Origin: Euryodendron excelsum
Lineage: Eukaryota > Streptophyta > Magnoliopsida > Ericales > Pentaphylacaceae
Reading direction: 5' to 3'
DNA length: 64,000 bases
Assembly (NCBI GenBank): GCA_033060915.1
Contig: CM065394.1
Span: 20,931,501 to 20,995,500, forward strand
The notes under the pieces are model-generated. The model saw only the letters and a program-made list of their open reading frames with translations. It had not been told where the DNA came from and searched no databases. Positions 1 to 12,039 of the stretch are shown piece by piece; position 1 is the first letter of the stretch; every line of letters begins with the position of its first letter. The position numbers and the translations under genes are program-made.

Positions 1-2671
1 GAAAAGAAAGTTTTGAAAATAGATTTTTAGAGGAATTTTTTGGAAAACAATTTTGGAAAGGAATTTGAAAAAGGAGATTGGAGAGTGTTTTTAGAAAGTA
101 TGTTGAAAAAGAGGTTTTTAGAAGGAGGGATTTGAAAAGAGAGTTTTTGAGAAAGTATGAAAATGTCTCACTGTTCTAAAGCGATTCTAACAATACGAAG
201 GCTAGAACCACTTTAAAAAAGTGGTTTTGAAAACAACAAGAATTTGAAAATATGGATCATATTGGCCACTTTAAATGTAACACTTTCCTAAAGCAACCCT
301 AGCCATAGAAAGGTTAGAATCACCCTAGGATTGTGATTTTGAAAACAAGTTTTGAAAAAGAAAGTTTTGATGCTAGTTTGAAAACGATGTTAATGCAAGC
401 TTTGAAAACAAGTTTGAAAACGAATTTTTAGAAAAATGCAAAATCATGATATGCACAATGCAAAGAGGGTCGTGAACATACAAGGTTAAAGGCTTCACCA
501 CATAATCAAGGGGGCCAAACTCACGTAGTCTCCGGTTAGACTAAAAGAAAGCCTGACACAGTGACTCTCCAATAGCCTAATCCTACACATGGACCGGGAA
601 TTCCCTTATTTCAAACATGCAAGAAGGGAGGGAAGAAGATGGGGGATTAAAATAGAAGAAAACCCAAGTGAGTTAGGAGAGAGAAGAGAAGGGGGAAAAT
701 GCGTAAACATAAATAAGAAGCCCACCTTATGTCTTCTTTATTTTGCTTAGCTTTGCGTGCTTTGCTTTGTTTGTCTTGCTTCAGTCTTCACTTCAGTCTT
801 CAAGAGTTTGTCTTCAATCTTCAAAGCTTTAGATTGCAGTACTTCAAGTATTCAAAGGAGGCTTTGGAGGCTAGTGTATAAGCGTATAGAAGTGTATGTG
901 AGTGTATAGGAGGCTAGGGTTTGTGTATGAAGGCTAGGGTTTGGAAAACCTAAGGAGACTAGGGTTTAAAGAGGCTACGAGCTCAGTATATCAAAAATTA
1001 GGGTTTTTAGACTGAGTTTGCGGACCTCTTTCACACTGGAGGAGGCTCTATATTTATAGAGAAGGGAATGACCTAGCACCTATTGCAGTGGTGCCAAGGC
1101 AAATCTCCTCTTGACGCCACTACGAGTGGCGCCAGGCCATTTTTTGGCTTGTAGTGGTGCCAGCAAGTTAGGAAAGTTTGTTAATTCGGCAAGCAACGTA
1201 TCTTGGGAAGATTTGGGCGCTTGTACTAGTGATTACCATGTAATTTTTAGCTTTGTTTCACTATGAGTGACTGCGGAAAACTCGGGAAAGACTTAAAGGA
1301 CTGGGAATGGCCCGGATGGCCAAAAGAGGATAGGAACACTTGAAACAGTGTCCCGAAAGTAGTGGACTTGAAAAAGGATGACAAGATTTGTCGGAAGGGT
1401 TGACCGGGCCATAAGGGGCAAAACGGTCAATCGGGTCGGGAAGCTGTCGGGACAGACTCGGAATGTCCCGGAAGAAGACTCAAAATTTGGAAACATTATT
1501 TAGAATGTTCCCAAGACGCTACCGATTTGATATCCAGAGCCGGTGTGGTCAAAAAAGGGCGACCGGCCTACCAGGGGCAAAACGGTCATTTTGCACCGGG
1601 TTTGCCGAAACTGACTTGGAATGATCCGAAAATATAAAAGAAGGTCGGGAATACTATAGGAAGCATTCTCAGGAGGTTACCGGTTTGATACCCAGAGTCG
1701 CAGTGGTCCCCGGACGTTCGAATGCCTAAGGGCAAAATAGTCATCTTGACCGGAAAGTCTCGGAACTAGCCTGAAACTAACTAGAAGGCACCTAAACATG
1801 CTGGATTGCTTTTAAAACAATCTTGGAAGGGGTGGACTTACCATTCTGAGGACTTAGGTGTGTTCTCGAGAAACGTGCTAGAAAATGGCCCTAAGGGCAG
1901 TTTGGTCATTTTTCACCGAAGTGGACTAGCAGGCTCTAGTGTTGACTTGAGTTTTGAGTGTTTCCGCCACTCTGACGGCGGTCTCGTGAAACAGGGGTTT
2001 GTTGGCAATTCCCTATATCGACCTGCTTGTGAGTATTTTTGCTATTCCGACGGTTGCAATGTTTGTGAGTACTTTCGCTACTCTGACGGTTCGCGATTAT
2101 TCTCGAGACTGCCTGATCTCGAGAAACTGCTAAAGGGACTTAGTGCCTGAGAAGTCAACTTTCTCAGAAGGCATGCCGAAACTGACACTTCTGCATTGGT
2201 GGGCTAGTAGGCGCCAAAGATGGACCGTTCTACCATCTAGGGGACTTAGGGTCTCGTCCCGATCGACAGGTTTAAAAGGGACTTATCGTCTTCGAAAAGA
2301 CGTGCCAATTTGAAATTGGAAAGGGGACTTACCTTCTTCGGAAAGACGTGCCTGATGGAATTAGAAAGGGGACTTACCGTCTTCGGAAAGACGCGCCTAA
2401 TGGAATTAGAAAAGGGACTTACCGTCTTCGGAAAGATGAACCTGATTTGAAAGTGGAAAGGAGACTTACTGCCTTCGAAAATACATGCCTGATTTGGAAT
2501 TGGAAAGAACAATGCCCCTTAAGGGCATTTTGGTCATTTTGCCTCTATTTGGGCCTGGTGGGCCTGTGAAGCGATGGATAGACGGGATTAGACTTAGAAA
2601 GTTGACTTCGTTTGGAATACAAGTCTGGACAAACCGTAGACTGCCAAGTGGTCAAAAATAGGGTACTTACA
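1..2671 (-). mobile_element. 5-kb-family LTR, copy A, cut by window edge
   Basis: Right-hand 2.67 kb of a minus-strand LTR of the family that recurs five more times in the window. On the minus strand it starts with a TGTAAG terminus at 2671 and has the family landmarks in the same order as the other copies: a short-unit array (about 2280-2500), GTGGTGCC/GGCGCCAC dyads (about 1070-1170), a TATA box (1051-1058), telo-box-like AAACCCTA in the leader (about 920-970), the conserved leader island (about 455-620), and the start of the AAACTTTCC-rich half. Its left end is outside the window, so its target duplication cannot be tested. The minus-strand bases just before its U3 end are not a polypurine tract, which argues against a 3' LTR with internal DNA on the right. 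It is either solo or the 5' LTR of an element lying to the left. Confidence 0.85.
1051..1058 (-). promoter_or_regulatory. TATA box of LTR copy A
   Basis: TATTTATA on the plus strand, i.e. TATAAATA for the minus-strand LTR. It sits about 10-20 bases before a conserved CCAGYGTGAAA-like motif and next to GGCGCCAC dyads, the same arrangement as in the other LTR copies. Confidence 0.6.
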
Positions 2672-3727
2672 CCTACCGCTAAGGACAACAAGGAGGCTAA
2701 TGAAGCTGACAATTGCACCGTCACTATCAACACACTCAGAGATCTAGAAGAAGCATTTGCCTACCTTGCCTTGGTCAGAGATCGCAACCATGGATGGAGT
2801 ATCAAAAACATGGGCATTGTCCCAAAGCCCTACTAAGAGGGGTTCTCTTCAAAAGCGTACAAGAGTGGGGTGTTGTCACCCACTCTTTTTCCATCCCTTT
2901 TATTTTGCACTTTTAAACTACTGTTTGCATTTCCATGCTACATAAGAACTCTATGATTTTCATTAGAAGAATAAAATGATAGTCTTTTCATTCATTGCTG
3001 TTATCTTATATTTTTCTTGTAAATGGTGAATGTTTCCTACACAAGAGGCATGGTCTATCTTAATATAGAACCTGACTTGAAGGGTGTGATAGTATGAGTT
3101 AACCACTCGCCGACAAATCAACTTTTCGAAAAGAGAGAGGATGACAATGAATGAGGAAACTACTAAAAGCAACACTTGCAAGACACCGAAGCTAAGCGAT
3201 GTGTGGCCAGATTATCTAGATGAAGAGGAGCCATCTTTCATTTTCGCATAAAAAAAATGTTTATCTCCCCTTTTGCTTAACCCACTAGTGCCTCACAGAA
3301 AGCGAAGATTCCTTGTCAACCCCGATCCAAGACCGTTCCCCCTACACAAAGGCAGACAAATAATTGAGAACTCCATAAAGCATGTCATTCAACCTTTATC
3401 AAGCTGAAGCAACGTTGAAGGCTTTATGGATCAAGCAATCTAGTTTAAAGTGAAGAAAGGCCTTTATTTCATCTCCTATACAGTCTAAAGCAGCCATTGT
3501 CAGACTCTTTGAGCCAGTTACTTTCTTTTTTAAGAAAAAATCCCAACCTAGGGATCACCGCCCACAATGGGTTAAATTGAAATGCTAAGGAAAGGATCTG
3601 AGAGAAAGAAGTTGTAGAAATATTCATCTCATAAAAAGCAAAAAGAAAGAGTTGCCAAGGGTTAGAAGGCCAAAAAAAAAAAAAAAAAAAGAAGAAGAAG
3701 CGTATATAAGAAAGGCCTGAAGAAAGT
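2672..3727 (+). mobile_element. Internal segment of the 5-kb-LTR element, between two LTR insertions
   Basis: About 1.06 kb between LTR copies A and B. It probably belongs, with 9055-14208, to the plus-strand element whose 3' LTR is at 14209-18783, because copy B is a clean insertion (AAAGT duplicated at both ends) that splits this DNA. The first 165 bases are open on the plus strand and end with a stop at about 2836. The peptide includes LEEAFAYLALVRDRNHGW, which I do not recognise. The rest has many stops and a poly-A run at about 3671-3690. No gag or pol motif was found in it. Confidence 0.5.
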
Positions 3728-6700
3728 TGTCACGCCTAGATTTTTCGCACTCGAGAAATACTCACACAAGTGGGAAAAATGATGTACTCTGTCGTTAGAA
3801 CTCACCCTCGTAAAAGAATGAGTGCGACTAGGTTTGAATTGAAACTAAGTTTGAATAAAGGGCTTTTGGAAAAAGTTTGGAGTCGCCACCTAACTTGATT
3901 AAGGTGAGTTAGGTCACCTAAAAACTAAGCATAATCTGAAAACTACACTTGGGGTTTTTGAAAAAAAGTTATTGAAAATATCTCCTCAAGAGAGGGTTTT
4001 TAAGAAAATAGGTTGTTTGGCAACCTTTAGAAAATATTTAGCCCTTTTTAGAGAAATAACTCCTTCTGGTCTTTCGAAAACAGTGATCTAGGTTCGAAGG
4101 TTGGTTACGTGTAGGGAAGACGCACTAAGCCATCACCCTACCCCGCCCTTTCGGTACCTACATATCAATCTACCCTAGATTCACCTATGAGAGTCTCCAA
4201 CTAACTAATATTCAATCCTATCCACTTTGAAAAAGAAATTTTAGAAAGAAATTGACATGATGTATGATATGCAAGTGCAAGAAAAGAGAATTGAAAATTA
4301 GATTTGGGAATAGATTTGAAAAGAAATTAATTTGATTTTAGAAGAAAGATTTGAAAGGATAGATTTGAAATTAGAAAGTTTGAAAAATTAGAAATAGAGA
4401 TTTCGAAATAGAAATTTGAAATTGGAAGTTTGAAAATAGATTGGAGATTTGAAAAGATTGTAGAATTTGAGATTTGAAAAATGTGGAGACCGCACCCATG
4501 AGGGTTGCCTACGTATCCTTTTGGAAGAATCAGGTCAGTCGTAGTTCGGACAAGAGTTCGATTGAAAATAGAAGAGTCGATTTGAAGAAGGAGATTGAAT
4601 TGGAAGATTGAGAGATTGAACTTTGATTGGAAGATTTGAAAAGATTTGATTTTGAAAGACTTGGTTTTAGGAAACCTAGACTTAGGAAAGAGAGGATTTA
4701 GAAAGGACTTGAGATTAAGAAAGATTGGACTCAAATGTTAGACTTGGAAGATTAGAGAAAGATTGGAATTAGGAAAGATTCGAATTAGGAAAGTTTCGTT
4801 TCAGGAAAGTTTTGTTTTAGGAAAGTTTTGAAATTGGAATGTTTTGAAATAGGGAAGTTTTGAAAATTGGAAAGTTTCGTTTTAAGAAAGGTTTTGAAAT
4901 AGGAAAGTGTTGAATTTAGAAATGTTTTGAATTAGGAAAGTTTAGTTTAAAAAAGGTTTAGAATTTGGAAAGTTTCAAGTTAAGAAAGTTTTGAATTTGA
5001 AAAGCTTAGAATTTTTAGAAAGATTTTAAATTAGGAAAGATTTGAATTTAGAAAGCTTTTAAAATTTTTGGAAGATTCAAAATTTGAGTTTTAGAAAGAT
5101 TTGAAAATCTAGATTTGGGAGTTAAAGTTTAGAAAGGATGTGGAATTAAGAAAGGTTGGAATGAGAAAAGGTTTAGACTTTGAAAGATTTGAAGTTTAGG
5201 AAAGTTTAGAATGTAGAAAATTTTAGAGTTTGAAAGTTTCGAATTTAGAAAGTTTAGGATTTAGAAAGTTTTAAAGTTTTAGTTTTAGAAAATCTTGAGA
5301 TTAGAAAAGGTTGAGTTTAGGAAAGGTTTGAAAACTTAAATTTAGATGGTTAAGATTTGGAAAGGGATAGAATTAGGAAAATGTTGAATTAGGAAAGATG
5401 TGGAAGTTGAGTTTTAAAATTTAGGAAAGATTTTTATGTTCAAGTTTTAGAAACTTAAGGCTTAGGAAAGAAGAAGTTTAGGAAGGAGTTGAATTAGGAA
5501 AGGTTTCGATTAAGAAGGGATTGGATTTTGTTTTTAAAAGGGAAGGTTTGATTTTGTTTCCAAAAACGGAGGATAGGATCTAGTTTCCTAAACGGGAAGA
5601 TTGGATCTGGTTTCCTAAAGGGAAGGTAGGAATTAACAAGGATTGGGAAAATGAAAGTTTCTAGAAACCCTAGATTTGGAAAATTATAATTTTGACGTAG
5701 AAAAGAGGTTTTGGAAATGCGTATAGTTTGAATGTAGAAAACAAGAGGTTTTGGAAACTTAGGTTTTAAGGCAAGTTTGAAAACCATGTTTTTGGAAAGA
5801 GAATTAGGGTTTCCTAATGGTGGGTTCTAGGGCTTGACTTGGGCACTAAGGAAAGAGTTTTTGGAAAGTGCGTTTTTGGAAACGAAGATTTTAGAAGGAA
5901 AATCCTAGAGGGGAGTTTCTAGAAGGGAGATTTTGCAAAGAGAGTTTTTGGAAAGATTTTTGGAGAGAGTTTTTCTAGGAAAGAGACCGAGGGAACGTTT
6001 TTGGAAAGTGGACTTTGAAGAGAGCATTTTAGAAAGGAGTTGAACAATGAAGTTTGGAAAAATAGATTTTTGGAGGGAGTTTTTGAAAACAATTTTGGAA
6101 AGAAGAGTTTTTGGGAAGTATGTTGAAAAAGAGAATTTTAGGAAGAGATTTTTGAAAAGAGAGCTTTTTGGAAAGTATGAAAACATCTCACTTTCCTAAA
6201 GCGATTCTAACCATAAGAAGGCTAGAACCACTTTAAGAAAGTAGTTTTGAAAACAACAAAGATTTGAAAATATGGACCATATTGGTCACTTTAAATGTAA
6301 CACCTTCCTAAAGCAATCCTAGACATGGAAAAGCTAGAATCACCCTAGGATTGTGATTTTGAAAACATGTTTTGAAAAAGAGATTTTAATGCAATTTTGA
6401 AAACAAGTTTGAAAACGATTTTGAAACCAACTTTGAAAATGACTTTTCAAAGATGCAAGATCATGATATGCACAATGCAATCTTGGGGTCGTGAACATAC
6501 AAGGCTTAGGCTTCACCACATAATCACGGGGGCCGAACCCACGTGGTCTCTGGTTAGCCTAAAGGAAAGCCCCAGACACGGTGACCCTCCGATAGTCTAA
6601 TCCTACACATGGACCGGGAGTCCCCTTGTTTTAAGCATGCAAAGAAAGGGGGGAAAAGAGATGGGAGATTAAAATAAAGAAAACCCAAGTGGGTTAGGAG

Positions 6701-7070
6701 AGACAAGAGAAAGGGGGGAAGTGCAAAAATTTAAAGAGAAAGCCTACCGTATGTCTTGTTTATTTTGCGCTCCTTGCTTGTCTTCGGTCTTTGGTCTTCG
6801 GTCTTCGTCTTGATCTTCGTCTTCAATCTTCAAGAGTTGTCTTCAAACTTTAGATTGCAGCTCTTCAAGTCTTCAAAGGAGGATTGAAGGCTAGTGTATG
6901 AGTGTATGGGGGTGTGTATGAGTGTATAGAAGGCTAGGGTTTAGTGTATGGTGGCTAGGGTTTGGAAAACCTAAAAAGCTAGGGTTTAAGGAGTGCACGA
7001 GCTCTGTATATCGAATTATATGATTTTTAGATTGAGTTTTCCGACCCCTTTCACGCTGGAAGAGGCTCTG

Positions 7071-7078
7071 TATATATA
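7071..7078 (-). promoter_or_regulatory. TATA box of LTR copy B
   Basis: TATATATA at the position equivalent to TATAAATA in the other LTR copies, followed on the minus strand by the conserved CCAGCGTGAAA motif and preceded by TGGCGCC-type dyads. Confidence 0.6.
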
Positions 7079-8163
7079 GAGGTTGGACAAACCTGGCGCC
7101 TGTTGTAGTGGTGCCAGGGCAAAATTACTCTTAGCGCCACTAGGAGTAGCGTCAGGCCAATTCTTGGCTTGGCGCCACTACTAGTGGTGCCAGCCAGTTA
7201 GGAAAGTTTGTAAGACGGCAAGCAACATATCTTTGACTAGATTTGGGTGCTTGTACTAGTGACTACCATGTAATTTTTAACTTGGCTTAACTAGGAGTGA
7301 CTACGGAAAGTCCGGGAAGGAGTTTGGAAGACTGGGAATGACCCGGAAGGCCGGAAAAGAGTAGGAACACTTAAAATAGTGTCCCAGAGGTATTTGACTT
7401 GAAAAGTGAGGATAGAATGTGTCGGAAGGGTTGACCGGGCCATTAGGGGCAAAATGGTCAATTGGGTTAGAAAGCTGCCAGACGAACTCGGACTGTCCCG
7501 GAAGAAGACTCGAGATTTGGAAACATTATTCAGAATGTTCCCAAAGGTTGTCGGTTTGATACCCAGAGCCGGTGTGGTCAGAAAAGGCGACCGGCCCTTT
7601 AGGGGCAAAACAGTCATTTCGTACCGGGTTTACCGAAACTGACTCGAAATGATCCAAAAAGCTAAAGAAAGGTTGAGAGTACTATAAAAAGCATTCTCGG
7701 GAGGTTACCGGTTTGATACCCAGAGTCGGTGTGGTCGGAAAAGGAGACCGGCCCACCAGGGGCAAAACGGTCATTTTGTACCAGGTTGGCTGGAACTAAC
7801 TCAGAATGATCCGGGAAGATAGAAGAAGTTTGAGAATACTATAAGAAGCAATCTCAAGAAGTTACCAGTTTGATACCCAGAGCCAGTGTGGTTCCCGAGG
7901 CATTTGGATGCCTAAGGGCAAAATAGTCATCTTGACCGGAAAGTCTCGGAAAAGGCCCAAGGGGCAGTTTGGTCATTTTTCACCGAGGTGGGCTAGCAGG
8001 CACTGGTGTTGACCTGGGTTTTGAGTGTTTCCGCCACTTCGACAGTGGTCGTCATGACATAGGGGTTTGTTGGCAACTCCCTATGTCAACCTGTTTACGA
8101 GTATTTTCGCTACTCGGACGATTATGATGTTTGAGAGTATTTTCGCTACTCAGATCGCCTCAA

Positions 8164-8865
8164 GGAATAAACTATCTCGAGAGAGGGATTGGAAAGGGGT
8201 CTTATCATCTTCGAAAAGGCGTGCCTGATTTGGGACCGTCTCGAGGAATAAACTGTCGTGAGAGAGGGATTGGAAAGGGGACTTATCGTCTCCAAAAAGA
8301 CGTGCCTGATTTGGATCCGTCTCAAGGAATAAACTGTCGAGAGAGAGGGATTGGAAAGGGGACTTACCGTCTCCGAAAAGACGTGCTTGATTTGGAACCG
8401 TCTCGAGGAATAAACTGTCTCGAGAGAGGGATTGGAAAGGGGACTTACCATCTTCGGAAAGACGTGCCTGATTTAGGACTGTCTCGAGGAATAAACTGTC
8501 TCGAGAAAGGGATTGGAAAGGGGACTTACCATCTTCGGAAAGACGTGCCTGATTTAGGACTGTCTCGAGGAATAAACTGTCTCGAGAGAGGGATTGGAAA
8601 AGGGACTTACCGTCTTCAGAAAGACGTGCTTGATTTGGGACCGTCTCGAGGAATAAACTGTCTCGAGAGAGGGATTGGAAAGGGGACTTAGTGTCTTCGA
8701 AAAGACGCGCCTGATTGGAGTAGATTTACCGTCTCGAGGAATCAACTGTCTCGAGAGAGGGGTTGCAAAGGGGACTTACCGTCTTCGGAAAGACGCGCCT
8801 GATTGGAATAGATTTACCGTCTCAAGGAATCAATTGTCTCGAGAGAGGGATTGGAGTTGGAGTTG
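8164..8865 (-). repeat. 81-bp minisatellite in the U3 of LTR copy B
   Basis: Units begin with GGAATAAACTGTCTCGAG at 8164, 8245, 8326, 8407, 8488, 8569 and 8650, exactly 81 bases apart. Two further units of 88 bases start at 8738 and 8826. Each unit carries CTCGAG palindromes and a GTCTTCGGAAAGACG dyad. The 81-base period is 27 codons, which keeps both strands open (a 27-residue repeating frame on plus). Units of 45-81 bp occur at the equivalent place in copies A, D, E and F with different numbers. Confidence 0.95.
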
Positions 8866-9054
8866 GAAAGAACAATGCCCTTAAGGGCATTTTGGTTATT
8901 TTACCTCTATTTAGGCCTGGCAGGCCCGCGAAGCGATGGACAGACGGGATTTGGACTTAGAAAGTTGGTTTTGATTGGAATACGCCCACAATGACTTGAA
9001 CACAAGTCTGGACGGAGTGTAGACTGCCGAGCGGTCAAAAATGGGGTGCTTACA

Positions 9055-10093
9055 AAAGTTATGTTTGTGTCATCTTGAAAAGTATATAGAAAGGCCGATA
9101 GAGAAAAGAGTCATTTCATGGTATTCTGAGGAGTATATAGTAAAGGCAAGAAGGAAAGTCCGAAGGTGATCCTAGGTGATATAGAAGTCCAATAGAAGCT
9201 GTAGGTTCGAGCCTTTGCCTTTTCTTATTAAACCCCAAGCCATGGTTTACATTATAACCTTATTTAAGTCCACTCCGATTGACAGTGGATTGCTTGATCT
9301 AAATGAGCCAGACATGTTGTTGAAGCTAAAGAAGGATGCTAACCCTGTCGAATAAAAATAGTTAAGGATGGTATGGATCTTAACCCTGCTGAAAGCGACA
9401 TGAAAATTGAGCTTGCATATCTCGTTGTTTTGAAACCCCATAACCTAGCCTACATTACGGTCCTAAAACAAAGTCTCCTCGGATTGAAAGACTGGCTGCT
9501 TATCGCTCTACCAAAGGTCAAGTAAGATGTTACCAAAGCCTCGAGGGTTGAGAGTTCAAGCCAAAAGATCCTATACACTAACCCAAGGTAGAAAGTCAGA
9601 GTCGTTCAAAAGGACGAGAAAGGTACAAAATGTTATCATCTAGTCAAGGTAAAGTCGAACCAAAAGAGAGACCAACCCCTAACAAGGAAGAAGTTGCCAT
9701 TTCAAGGATGTATAGTTTGTCAGTACCCCATTCATTGTATTAATTGTTACATCTCTAACATGTGTATGTATTTCTATAAAAATTTCGGCATAAGCTTTGC
9801 ATATATAGGACATAGCTCCCTACAGAAACAGAAGTCACCAAAGCAGTTTAATATCATCTCATGTAATAAATACATATCATCATTATCCATGTACATTCAT
9901 CTGTTTATATACTAAGCTGTGTAAATCATAAATATCTCTGCCTGTCCATGCATCAATACATACATCTAATTATCTAAAATCATAAATATCCACTCTATGC
10001 AAAATTTACAAAATAAACTATCTAACAATGAAACTAAATACGTCTCCATAATAGAATATAGGAAAATCTAAGCCTATATCAAGGGGGCACTCA
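9055..10093 (+). mobile_element. Internal non-coding segment of the 5-kb-LTR element
   Basis: Continues the DNA split by solo LTR B. It contains several short repeated-looking phrases (AAGTATATAGAAAGGCC near 9080 and AGTATATAGTAAAGGC near 9132) but no long frame and no gag-pol motif. It ends where the antisense plant-mobile-domain-like gene ends. Assignment to the element is inferred from continuity up to the polypurine tract and 3' LTR. Confidence 0.45.
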
Positions 10094-11940
10094 TCAAAGG
10101 TTAAAGTTAATGTCTAGGTCAAAATCTCTGAAACTTGGCTCTAGAGGAGGCGGACTACTGCTAGAAGCACCAACATCCTATAAAGAAGAAAAAACCGAAA
10201 TCAGCAAGGCAAAAAAATAACTAAGCAATGTCATAACAAAGAGAGGGAAAGGAAAACATACCCCAACACCTTCCATTTGAGCCAATCGTGTCGTCAAGGG
10301 AGCTACCTCCGCCTGGAAATGATCCCTCTCCATTTGGAACTGGTTCCTCTCAGTCTAATACCGGTCCCTCTGGTCCCTCATAGCAATAAACTCGGCCTAG
10401 GGCACGTATTCCCTGGCTCGGCGCCACAAATCCACCACCTCTTGGCCAACGGCGTACCCACTAACTACCATCTCAAACTAAGTAAAAGCCCCTACAGAAT
10501 GAGCTCCAAAGTGGGCAGCGTAATCAGTCTTGGGAGGAAGCAAAAAACTAGCACCTGACTGATGCTCCTGATATATAATAGGAACCCCCTCAACCAAGGC
10601 ATCGAACATGTACTCCGGTGGATCCCCTCCTGACCGAAACTTCTCATAGAATGAACGCCAATGCCAGTCTCCCAGATAGGACTCCTAAGAATCATTATTA
10701 AGGAAGGAAACCCTCGATAGAGATAATAGGACCAAGTACATGACTGCCTCATAATGAACGGATTCGACAAAGGGCCGCCACGTCACGTCCCTTGGCTCAA
10801 TCAGTTCTAGGTTCGCCCGTATCGTCACTAAGTCAGTAATCTTAGATCGCTAGGCCACCCAGTCACAAGCCCACCTTAAAGCTCGGAGATAAAGGTCAGC
10901 CTCAATAACCTCTAGATGACGGACCGGCAGGTACTCATAGCTCCACCATACAAAAAAAGGCCAAAAACCAGTCACATTGCCCTAACGGGAGGTAGTCCAA
11001 ACTCACATGGATCGAAGGAAGCATCCAAAGGAAAAGGACCCCCAATCCAGCTTAGATAAAGCACCCAAATTAGCTACTATGCTCACCAGTCGAAAAAGGA
11101 CGAGCGACTTGTTGTTGTTGCAGAAGTAGCTAAAACTGATGTACAAAACAAGTCATCGCCTCATAATATCTCACCGGGTGGGTGGTGGCTTAACAGCAAA
11201 TGTCTTATCGTCCCAACTAAGCCAAGAGACTAGAAAGGCAAAACGCTTAGGAGGAGGTAAGTATGCATCGACCCTGTCGACTGACTGTAGGGTGATCCGC
11301 CGACCGACAAAGGAAAGCCCTATGATGATAGCCCAATCCAACGAAGTAGGACCTAGCTTGAAGCCCACAAAATGAAAAATCCCAGTCTCTCCAAACCACC
11401 TCTCAATCAAGGCCAGCATCAAATGTTTGTTCAAGCGGTTAGCCTATAATCCCATACATGCCCTAAACCCAATCTCTGCTAAGAAGGCCCAGTAAGATGA
11501 AGCCGTCGTTGCATGGTGCTGAAGGCAAGATGAACAACCCCTCTAAACAATGCATGTACCCATGGAGGAGGCAAGTGCTGTTAAGAGTATACACTGGGAT
11601 GATAAGCTAGATCCCCTAACGGAGGAATGTCTGGTATATCTAAGTCACCAAGATATGCGTCTGTCTATCTATGCCTAGAGGAGGCCCGCCCGTAACCTGT
11701 CACCCAATTGCCAAAGCCCGGTACCTCCTCCTCTACAACCATCTCCTCCTCAAAGGCTGGCTCAACTGGAAAGAAAGGGTCGACTGGAGGTCTACTCCCA
11801 CTTCTGCTCTAGTTGGAGGACGCTCGGCTAGTGGACCTCTGGCTACCTCTGGAACGACTAGAGCTACCTATTGAATCTGTATAGGCACCCTTCCCGGATC
11901 GACGCCTCCTCTCCGAACCGTCATTGCTTGTGTCTGCCAT
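10094..11940 (-). pseudogene. Antisense plant-mobile-domain (PMD)-like gene inside the retroelement
   Basis: Read on the minus strand, opposite to the host retroelement. An ATG at 11940 opens a serine/arginine-rich N-terminus (MADTSNDGSERRRRSGKG). A central part contains LMLALIERWFGETGIFHF followed by GPTSLDWAIIIGLSFVGR, which match the start of the plant mobile domain (aminotransferase-like PMD family: LxALVERWRPETHTFH...TLQDVAxxLGLPVxG). Later comes DVTWRPFVESV and WHWRSFYEKF, like the end of that domain, then a charged coiled-coil segment (RDQRDRY...ERNQFQMERDHFQAEV). A GT-AG intron of 84 bases (10178-10261) joins the frame in phase to a short last exon ending at TGA 10094-10096. The copy is broken by frame changes and several stops, many at expected TGG codons. 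PMD genes are known to travel in plant transposons; the PMD assignment is by eye. Confidence 0.6.
10178..10261 (-). other. Putative intron of the antisense PMD-like gene
   Basis: Minus-strand donor GTATGT at 10261 and acceptor TTTATAG ending at 10178; 84 bases, T-rich, a normal plant intron size. Removing it joins GGT GTT GGG to GAT GTT GGT in frame and leads to a terminal stop. The reverse orientation has no such signals. Confidence 0.55.
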
Positions 11941-12039
11941 ATTGAAAATCAAGGTAAGAATATCAACATATGGTAAGTATAGCTCAAAAAAGTAAAAAAG
12001 ATAAGAAGAAGGAAAAAGAAGAAAGGGAAAGAATGAAAA

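Larger units (their letters stand above)
3728..9054 (-). mobile_element. Solo LTR, copy B of the 5-kb family (TSD AAAGT)
   Basis: A 5,327-bp LTR in minus orientation. The plus-strand reading begins TGTCACGCC at 3728 and ends GTGCTTACA at 9054. The bases AAAGT are found directly on both sides (3723-3727 and 9055-9059), so this is a complete insertion with a 5-bp target duplication and no internal region: a solo LTR left by LTR-LTR recombination. From U3 to U5 on the minus strand it has an 81-bp minisatellite (8164-8865), GGCGCCAC dyads (7100-7195), a TATA box (7071-7078), the conserved leader (6470-6620), and a long stretch of degenerate TTTCCTAA-type repeats (4300-5500). No protein gene is supported. 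Long open frames over the minisatellite result from its multiple-of-three period. Confidence 0.95.

Noticed and set aside
8131..8691. A 186-codon open frame with 27-residue repeats as a protein gene
   Set aside because: It exists because the minisatellite period (81) is a multiple of three; the opposite strand is open as well, and it lies in the LTR U3 upstream of the promoter on the other strand.
8164..8865. CRISPR-like array
   Set aside because: Units are fully repeated without unique spacers, and the context is a plant LTR.
1..9054. LTRs A and B as the two ends of one short element with 2672-3727 as internal region
   Set aside because: B has its own exact target duplication on both sides, so it is an independent insertion; no polypurine tract lies next to A.
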